The notes under the pieces were generated by a model. That model had not been told where the DNA came from. It made no database searches and saw only the letters and a list, made by a program, of their open reading frames with translations. Below, one piece after another: positions 6,561-11,343 of a DNA stretch of 11,343 nt. The translations under genes and the position numbers were made by a program. The stretch spans positions 174 to 11,516 of the forward strand of contig DITR01000147.1 of NCBI GenBank assembly GCA_002422175.1, given 5' to 3'. This DNA comes from Alcaligenaceae bacterium UBA6179 (GTDB taxonomy: Bacteria > Pseudomonadota > Gammaproteobacteria > Burkholderiales > Burkholderiaceae_B). Position 1 is the first letter of the stretch, and each line of letters opens with the position of its first letter.

Positions 6561-8153
6561 ATGACAATTCAAACTGCATTACTTTCAGTTTCAGACAAAA
6601 CAGGTATTCTCGAATTTGCCCAAGCTTTGGCTCAGCGCGGCATCAAGTTGCTATCAACAGGCGGTACCGCTAAAATTTTACGTGACGCGGGTTTGTCAGT
6701 TACCGAGGTCGCTCAACATACCGGCTCACCCGAAATTTTAGATGGCCGTGTCAAAACCCTGCACCCTAAAATTCATGGTGGGTTACTGGCTCGACGCGAT
6801 AGCGAAGACCACATGAAAACCTTAGATCAACAAGGCATTGAACGTATTGATTTGTTGGTTGTTAATTTGTACCCCTTTCGTGAAACAGTAGCCAAACGCG
6901 ACTGTTCATTTGAAGACGCTGTAGAGAATATTGATATTGGTGGGCCGGCTATGTTGCGTGCCGCAGCCAAAAATCACGGCACTGAAGCCGGTGGCGTGAC
7001 CGTGGTGATTGACCCGGCAGATTACGATACGGTTTTGCGTGAGTTCGATCGTCTACATGGTCAAACCTCTTACGGCTTCCGCTTGTCGCTGGCAACCAAA
7101 GTCTACGCACACACGGCCGCTTATGATGGTGCAATTGCTGCCTACTTAAGCAGTTTGGTTCAGGCTGAACCCACTCAAAACCAAGTGCCTGATCGCGAAA
7201 CATGGCCCCGCACCTTAACCATACAATTGCATCGTCAAGAAGTCCTTCGCTATGGTGAAAACGCACAGCAACTCGCCGCTTTTTACCGTGATCCTGCCAT
7301 GCCAGCCGGTGCATTAGGTCACTTCCAACAATTGCATGGTAAAGAGCTTTCATATAACAATATCGCTGATGCTGACGCCGCATGGGAATGTGTCCGTCAG
7401 TTTAATGAACCTGCTTGCGTCATCGTCAAGCATGCCAACCCATGTGGTGTGGCGATCGCCGAATCAATTTACGATGCCTATTTAAAGGCATTTCGAACCG
7501 ACCCGACCTCAGCGTTTGGTGGCATTATTGCGTTTAATCATCGCGTTGATGCCGCAACGGCTGAAGCCGTTAGCAGTCAATTCGTTGAAGTCTTGCTCGC
7601 TCCAGCCTTTGATAGCGAAGCCTTAGCTGTTTTTAAAACCAAGAAAAATATTCGCATTCTGACTGTTGCCTTAGGTATAGGGCAAAATGATATCGATGTG
7701 AAACGTGTTGGTGGCGGCTGGTTAATTCAAACCCCTGACGTCAATGATATGCAATCCAGTGGCTTACAAATTGTGACCCAGCGTCACCCCACAACTGAAC
7801 AAATGAAAGACTTGATGTTTGCTTGGCAAGTGGCAAAATACGTTAAATCAAACGCTATTGTGTTTGTCGGTCAAGGTGCAACCCTAGGGGTCGGTGCAGG
7901 GCAAATGAGTCGTGTTGATTCTGCCCGCATTGCTGCCATCAAAGCACAAAACGCACAGCTTTCCCTAGAAGGAAGCTGTGTCGCGTCTGATGCTTTTTTT
8001 CCGTTTCGAGATGGGCTTGATGTGGTGATCGATGCGGGTGCGCGCTGTGTCATACAACCCGGTGGCAGTATGCGTGATGAAGAAGTCATTGCTGCCGCTA
8101 ACGAGCGTGACATTGTCATGGTGCTCACAGGTATGCGTCACTTTAGGCATTAA
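6561..8153 (+). CDS. purH: Bifunctional AICAR formyltransferase / IMP cyclohydrolase
   Basis: PurH carries out the last two steps of de novo purine synthesis: formylation of AICAR by 10-formyl-THF and ring closure of FAICAR to IMP, in the cytoplasm. The 530-residue length matches E. coli PurH (529). The N-terminal MGS-like cyclohydrolase domain shows SVSDKTGI, LLSTGGTAK, GRVKTLHPKIHGGLLARR-type sequence around residues 63-80 and ENIDIGGPAMLRAAAKNH. The transformylase domain begins around residue 200 with LRYGENAQQ, SYNNIADADAAW, then KHANPCG with the catalytic K290 and H291. The C-terminal part has SNAIVFVGQGATLGVGAGQMSRVDS and SDAFFPFRDG, and the end RHFRH is normal. No good ribosome binding site precedes the ATG at 6561. 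ruvC follows after 7 bases, so purH-ruvC-ruvA is probably one transcript. Confidence 0.97.
   Translation: MTIQTALLSVSDKTGILEFAQALAQRGIKLLSTGGTAKILRDAGLSVTEVAQHTGSPEILDGRVKTLHPKIHGGLLARRDSEDHMKTLDQQGIERIDLLVVNLYPFRETVAKRDCSFEDAVENIDIGGPAMLRAAAKNHGTEAGGVTVVIDPADYDTVLREFDRLHGQTSYGFRLSLATKVYAHTAAYDGAIAAYLSSLVQAEPTQNQVPDRETWPRTLTIQLHRQEVLRYGENAQQLAAFYRDPAMPAGALGHFQQLHGKELSYNNIADADAAWECVRQFNEPACVIVKHANPCGVAIAESIYDAYLKAFRTDPTSAFGGIIAFNHRVDAATAEAVSSQFVEVLLAPAFDSEALAVFKTKKNIRILTVALGIGQNDIDVKRVGGGWLIQTPDVNDMQSSGLQIVTQRHPTTEQMKDLMFAWQVAKYVKSNAIVFVGQGATLGVGAGQMSRVDSARIAAIKAQNAQLSLEGSCVASDAFFPFRDGLDVVIDAGARCVIQPGGSMRDEEVIAAANERDIVMVLTGMRHFRH
7954..7980. repeat. Strong hairpin within purH
   Basis: CACAGCTTTCC (7954-7964) pairs with GGAAGCTGTG (7971-7980) over ten base pairs with a single bulged T and the loop CTAGAA. 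A run of seven T (7994-8000) follows 13 bases later. It lies in conserved purH codons (around QLSLEGSCVASDAFFPF), and the gap to the T run is too long for a standard intrinsic terminator. Confidence 0.4.
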
Positions 8154-8160
8154 ACAGAGT

Positions 8161-8730
8161 ATGCGAATCTTAGGTGTTGACCCGGGTCTTCGTCGCACGG
8201 GTTTTGGGGTGATCGATGTACAGGGTTCACGCTTAAGTTACGTCACAAGCGGCTCAATCGTTGTGCCCTCAGATCAACCGCTGGCTAAAAGATTAAGGGT
8301 CATTCTTGATAATTTGCGTCAAATTATTCAAGACACCCAACCCACCCTGGCAACCATTGAAATTGTATTTATGAACACGAACCCACAGTCAACCTTGTTG
8401 CTGGGTCAAGCACGCGGTGCGGCACTATGCGCCTTAGCCGATAGTGGTTTAGACGTGCATGAGTACACGGCATTACAAATTAAAAAATCAGTGGTTGGCC
8501 ATGGCAAAGCGGCCAAAGAACAAGTACAGTCAATGGTTCAACGGTTATTGAACTTAACTGGGGTGCCCGGAACTGATGCGGCAGATGCCTTGGCCTGTGC
8601 GATTTGCCATGCCCATATTGCACCACTAAGCCTTGCACTTGGGGCGCAAGGGTTGACGCAACAAATGTTAAGCCGGGGCCGCACTGGATTGCGGCAAGGT
8701 CGTATTCGTCATGTTTCTTCTAAAGGGTAA
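8161..8730 (+). CDS. ruvC: Holliday junction resolvase RuvC
   Basis: RuvC is a dimeric Mg-dependent endonuclease that cuts Holliday junctions bound by RuvAB. From the ATG at 8161 the protein has 189 residues, with all four catalytic acids in place: D7 (ILGVDPG), E67 (ATIEIVF), D139 and D142 (GTDAADALA). NPQSTLLLGQARGAA at 74-88 and the lysine-rich IKKSVVGHGKAAKEQV (107-122) are typical. The reading frame is open back to 8032 inside purH, but only the 8161 start gives the normal N-terminus. It is about 16 residues longer than E. coli RuvC (173); the extra part is a basic, Arg/Gly-rich C-terminal tail (RGRTGLRQGRIRH). It starts 7 bases after purH and ends 5 bases before ruvA. Confidence 0.96.
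   Translation: MRILGVDPGLRRTGFGVIDVQGSRLSYVTSGSIVVPSDQPLAKRLRVILDNLRQIIQDTQPTLATIEIVFMNTNPQSTLLLGQARGAALCALADSGLDVHEYTALQIKKSVVGHGKAAKEQVQSMVQRLLNLTGVPGTDAADALACAICHAHIAPLSLALGAQGLTQQMLSRGRTGLRQGRIRHVSSKG
8723..8727 (+). promoter_or_regulatory. Ribosome binding site for the GTG start of ruvA
   Basis: AAGGG lies eight bases before the GTG at 8736 and directly adjoins the ruvC stop codon (8728-8730). It supports the GTG as the ruvA start and suggests coupling of ruvC and ruvA translation. Confidence 0.6.
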
Positions 8731-8735
8731 ATCGC

Positions 8736-9308
8736 GTGATCAGTCGTTTAACAGGCAAGCTATTTGAAAAGTTCCCACCGCGCATTGGTCTAGATGTACA
8801 GGGTGTGGGATACGAAATTGAAGTGTCTATGACGACGTTTTACGACTTACCTGAAATCGGTCGAGAAGTCACATTACTAACGCACTTAGTGGTGCGTGAA
8901 GACGCCCATTTGTTATTTGGTTTTGCGACTGCAGACGAGCGTCGTGCATTTCGTGAGTTGGTGAAAGTATCTGGCATTGGCGCCCGCACTGCTTTGGCCG
9001 TTTTATCAAGTATGTCTGTTCATGATCTAGCACAAGCCATTACTCAACAAGAAAGTGCTCGAATTATGAAAGCTCCTGGCATCGGTAAAAAAACGGCTGA
9101 ACGTTTACTGCTTGAATTACGCGGAAAACTTGGTGGCGATATGGGCAGTATCACTCAAACCTCAACAGGCCACCATGTTGATATTGTGCAAGCGTTGATA
9201 GGGTTGGGTTACTCAGACAAAGAATCAGCCGCCGCCGTTAAAACCATACCGACCGATGCGACTGTTTCTGAAGGCATTCGTTTAGCGCTAAAGCAGTTAT
9301 CGCGCTAA
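8736..9308 (+). CDS. ruvA: Holliday junction branch migration protein RuvA
   Basis: RuvA binds four-way junctions as a tetramer and loads the RuvB motor. The 190-residue protein (E. coli 203) starts with GTG and MISRLTGKL, close to the usual MIGRLxGxL. Domain I is an OB fold to about residue 62. Domain II has two helix-hairpin-helix motifs, VSGIGARTALAVL at 78-90 and APGIGKKTAERLL at 113-125, followed by LELRGKL. A short linker (about 132-146) leads to domain III, DIVQALIGLGYSDKESAAAV and the final helix, which contacts RuvB. Nothing appears missing. Unusually, ruvB does not follow: the next genes are on the opposite strand. In the 48 bases between ruvA and the convergent gene, T-rich runs at 9350-9354 and, just beyond, at 9363-9369 lack a hairpin. 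Confidence 0.96.
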   Translation: MISRLTGKLFEKFPPRIGLDVQGVGYEIEVSMTTFYDLPEIGREVTLLTHLVVREDAHLLFGFATADERRAFRELVKVSGIGARTALAVLSSMSVHDLAQAITQQESARIMKAPGIGKKTAERLLLELRGKLGGDMGSITQTSTGHHVDIVQALIGLGYSDKESAAAVKTIPTDATVSEGIRLALKQLSR

Positions 9309-9356
9309 TAAGTTATCTATTCATACACAGCCCTGACTGCACAAACCACTTTTTAG

Positions 9357-10274
9357 TTACCCTTTTTTTAAATACATCGGAGCAATCGCTTCAAGGGCTG
9401 TGGGCAAGATGCCTAACAAAGGGCTTATCGGTTGTTCGCTGACATTATCAACTTTGAGCGAATCAAGGTTGTCACGTGACATCAAAGGGTCGCCAGGCAA
9501 AAGTTCAAAAAATGCAGCCTGTAAACGGCCGACACTGAGCGGTAAATCAATCACGCTTCGTTCATGCCCGCTCCATTTTGCAGCCAGCTTAACGAGCTCG
9601 CCTAAGGTGTAAATATGTGGGCCAGCCAAATCAAACGTTTGACCGCACAAATGGCGATTGCCCAACGTATTGATGACAGCCTGTGCGACATCACCGACGT
9701 AAATCGGTTGCATACGTGTTTTACTGCCTGCCATAGGTAAAACAGGAAAAAATCTAGCCAACTGAGCAAACATATTCATAAAACTGTCGCCTGGACCAAA
9801 CACCACCGAGGGTCTAAACACCGTCACGCAAAGGTCGTCATGGCCTTTGCAAGCAGCCCAGATTGCAGCCTCACCCGCCGCTTTAGACCTTTGATAACCA
9901 CTAGGGCCCTTTGCATCAGCCCCTAAAGCACTGATGTGAATAAATTGCTTTACGCCTTGAGCCACACACGCTTTGGCAATGCGAGCAGGTAATGTGACAT
10001 GAGCGCGTTCAAAATCAGGCCCGTACGGTTGGCCAGGACGGCTATGCAAAACCCCCACCAAATTAATCACCACATCGTGATCGCCCACCCATTCGTTGAG
10101 CTTTTGATCGTCGTGAATATTGCCCGTCTGTACCGTAACGGTGGGGAACACCAACAACTCACGCGCATTGGCTAATCGGCGTGTGGGCACAGTCATTTTG
10201 TCGCCACGTACAGCAAGTTTGCCAATAATTTGCTGCCCTAAAAAACCTGAGCCGCCTATGACTAAAATTCGCAT
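9357..10274 (-). CDS. NDUFA9-like atypical SDR, NAD(P)-binding protein
   Basis: This is an extended/atypical short-chain dehydrogenase fold of the type annotated in betaproteobacteria as complex I NDUFA9 subunit family. The 305-residue protein opens with the Rossmann motif GGSGFLG at 7-13, followed by VPTRR near 29-33, GNIHD at 51-55, INLVGVL at 70-76 and HISALGADAKGPSGYQRSK around 113-131. The YxxxK pair (Y127, K131) is kept, so catalysis on an unknown substrate is possible. VFRPSVVFGPGD and MQPIYVGDVAQAV match NDUFA9-like proteins. No membrane segment is obvious. The start is well supported by AGGAG (complement of 10281-10285), six bases upstream. The gene follows the dehydratase gene by 12 bases and is probably cotranscribed with it. 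A role in respiratory complex I, quinone metabolism or something else cannot be decided here. Confidence 0.85.
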   Translation of the reverse strand: MRILVIGGSGFLGQQIIGKLAVRGDKMTVPTRRLANARELLVFPTVTVQTGNIHDDQKLNEWVGDHDVVINLVGVLHSRPGQPYGPDFERAHVTLPARIAKACVAQGVKQFIHISALGADAKGPSGYQRSKAAGEAAIWAACKGHDDLCVTVFRPSVVFGPGDSFMNMFAQLARFFPVLPMAGSKTRMQPIYVGDVAQAVINTLGNRHLCGQTFDLAGPHIYTLGELVKLAAKWSGHERSVIDLPLSVGRLQAAFFELLPGDPLMSRDNLDSLKVDNVSEQPISPLLGILPTALEAIAPMYLKKG

Positions 10275-10280
10275 TGCTGT

Positions 10281-10285
10281 CTCCT
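10281..10285 (-). promoter_or_regulatory. Strong ribosome binding site of the NDUFA9-like gene
   Basis: AGGAG on the minus strand lies just after the TAG stop of the dehydratase gene and six bases before the ATG ending at 10274. It is the best Shine-Dalgarno match in the window, and it fixes the start and supports a two-gene operon. Confidence 0.7.
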
Positions 10286-10286
10286 G

Positions 10287-11282
10287 CTATGCTGACACGC
10301 CTTGTGTTGGCATGCTCAAGTAACGACTATACGTTAACAAGTCTACATTACCACCACTAATGATCACCCCAATACGATTATTGGGTTTAATTGCAAGAAC
10401 ACCATGCTGCACCGCAGCAGCACCCAGACAACCAGTCGGTTCAACCACGGTCTTCATGCGCTCGGCAAAAAACTTTAAAGTTTGAATCAATTGCAAGTCA
10501 GTGACAGTCAAAATATCAGTGACTAAGCGTTGAATAATCGGAAAGGTGATGTTACCTACAGCCAATGTCAGTGCACCGTCTGCGATCGATTGGGGTGGCT
10601 TGATACGCACAATAGCGCCCGATCTAAACGATTGTTGCACATCGTTACCAGCCTCGGGTTCAACGCCATACACTTTACACTGTGGGCTTAAGACCGACGC
10701 GGCTAAGGCACTACCTGCCAGCAAGCCACCACCGCCAACGCACACCATTAAGGCATCAAGTTCGCCGACTTCCTCAAACAACTCTTTAGCCGCCGTACCT
10801 TGCCCACTGATTACGTTTTCATCATCAAAGGGTGGCACCAAAAACATGCCTGTTCGTTGTTGAATATCTAAAGCAATCGCATTTCGGTCTTCAGTGGTGC
10901 GATCATAATGAATAACTTCGGCACCATAACTTCGCGTCGCAGTAATTTTGCTTTGGGGTGCATCGCTAGGCATAATGATGGTGGCTTTCAAGCCTAATAA
11001 TCGTGATGCCAAGGCCACACCCTGTGCATGATTACCCGAAGAAAACGCCACCACACCCGCTGCACGCTGAGCGTCAGTTAAGGCTGCAATGGCGTTGTAA
11101 GCGCCTCTAAACTTAAATGCACCACCTCGTTGCAGGTGTTCACATTTAAAAAAAACTTGCGCACCCAGTCTTTCATTTAACGTCTGAGAAGTCATCACGG
11201 GGGTATGGTGCGCAACCCCTTTTAAACGTTGGCTGGCTAGGCAAACATCAGCGTAGCTGGGGGTTAAAGATTCAAGGGTCAT
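10287..11282 (-). CDS. PLP-dependent serine/threonine dehydratase-like enzyme
   Basis: This fold-type II PLP enzyme deaminates or isomerises hydroxy-amino acids. The 331-residue protein is a single catalytic domain without the C-terminal ACT-like domain of biosynthetic IlvA. The PLP lysine is K57 in AFKFRGAYNA; SSGNHAQG starts at 81; the phosphate-binding GGGGLLAG is at 183-190; SGGN is at 309-312. The SSGNH form (S82) and the spaced E208, G212 and D214 in GVEPEAGND match the catalytic serine and divalent metal site of serine racemase and threo-3-hydroxyaspartate dehydratase, while classical IlvA/TdcB have SAGNH. Product could therefore be 2-oxobutyrate, pyruvate, oxaloacetate or a D-amino acid. 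The ATG at 11282 has no clear ribosome binding site; an ATG 14 bases upstream runs straight into a stop. It leads a probable two-gene operon with the NDUFA9-like gene. Confidence 0.87.
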   Translation of the reverse strand: MTLESLTPSYADVCLASQRLKGVAHHTPVMTSQTLNERLGAQVFFKCEHLQRGGAFKFRGAYNAIAALTDAQRAAGVVAFSSGNHAQGVALASRLLGLKATIIMPSDAPQSKITATRSYGAEVIHYDRTTEDRNAIALDIQQRTGMFLVPPFDDENVISGQGTAAKELFEEVGELDALMVCVGGGGLLAGSALAASVLSPQCKVYGVEPEAGNDVQQSFRSGAIVRIKPPQSIADGALTLAVGNITFPIIQRLVTDILTVTDLQLIQTLKFFAERMKTVVEPTGCLGAAAVQHGVLAIKPNNRIGVIISGGNVDLLTYSRYLSMPTQGVSA

Positions 11283-11294
11283 GGGGTTTAGATC

Positions 11295-11338
11295 ATTAAG
11301 GTTAATTTGTGCATTAATTTATATGCAAAACATTTTGC
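11295..11338 (-). promoter_or_regulatory. Candidate promoter and operator of the dehydratase operon
   Basis: On the minus strand TATAAA (11318-11323) is a good -10 match, about 36 bases before the start codon; the expected -35 would lie beyond the window. Directly upstream is a perfect inverted repeat GCAAAA-TG-TTTTGC (11325-11338). Downstream, in the leader, is a second one, ATTAA-CC-TTAAT (11295-11306). Their positions around the -10 would suit a regulator, but none is identified. Confidence 0.35.
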
Positions 11339-11343
11339 TCAGC

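Noticed and set aside
6949..7383. Long antisense open frame (144 codons) opposite purH
   Set aside because: Arg/His-rich composition typical of the complement of a coding gene, no ribosome binding site and no recognisable domain.
8032..8160. Upstream extension of the ruvC frame into purH
   Set aside because: RuvC begins with MRILGVDPG; the preceding 43 residues are an out-of-frame reading of purH.
8678..8695. Hairpin GCCGCA-CTGGAT-TGCGGC near the ruvC 3' end
   Set aside because: There is no T tract after it and it lies in coding sequence; likely chance or a minor mRNA structure.
9309..9370. T-rich runs after ruvA as a terminator
   Set aside because: T5 and T7 runs are present but no stem of useful length precedes either on the plus strand.
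10546..10863. Plus-strand open frame (105 codons) opposite the dehydratase gene
   Set aside because: Low-complexity Ser/Pro/Thr sequence produced by the complement of conserved PLP-enzyme codons.

Overview
The window looks like a stretch of chromosome from a betaproteobacterium, most likely Burkholderiales and perhaps the Alcaligenaceae/Sutterellaceae side. The evidence is the gene order pepP, ubiH, dusB, fis, purH, ruvC, ruvA, the Fis and RuvC sequence signatures, and the presence of a caa3-type CtaG protein and an NDUFA9-like dehydrogenase. Base composition appears only moderately GC-rich, lower than most free-living Burkholderiales. I judged the taxon from memory of gene order and motifs, not from a search. 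No mobile element, CRISPR array, tRNA or rRNA was seen.

Layout. At the left, galU (+) converges on a ctaG-like membrane protein gene (-), and a terminator-like hairpin for galU lies inside the end of ctaG. ctaG is divergent from pepP (+). pepP converges on a small TM2-like membrane protein gene (-), which is in turn divergent from ubiH (+). From ubiH to ruvA all genes run on the plus strand: ubiH (ubiquinone synthesis), dusB-fis (tRNA dihydrouridine synthase and nucleoid protein, translationally close), then purH-ruvC-ruvA (last steps of IMP synthesis and Holliday junction processing). The right end holds a minus-strand pair: a serine/threonine dehydratase-like PLP enzyme followed 12 bases later by an atypical SDR of the NDUFA9 type. 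This pair occupies the place where ruvB normally follows ruvA.

Functionally this is mostly core housekeeping: UDP-glucose supply, respiratory-chain assembly and quinone synthesis (ctaG, ubiH, possibly the NDUFA9-like protein), peptide turnover, tRNA modification, nucleoid organisation, purine synthesis and recombination. I found no convincing new multi-gene system. The more interesting points are at a smaller scale: the ruvAB split, possible leaderless starts for pepP and dusB, a serine racemase-like active site in the dehydratase, family-atypical insertions in PepP and UbiH, and several inverted repeats at gene junctions.
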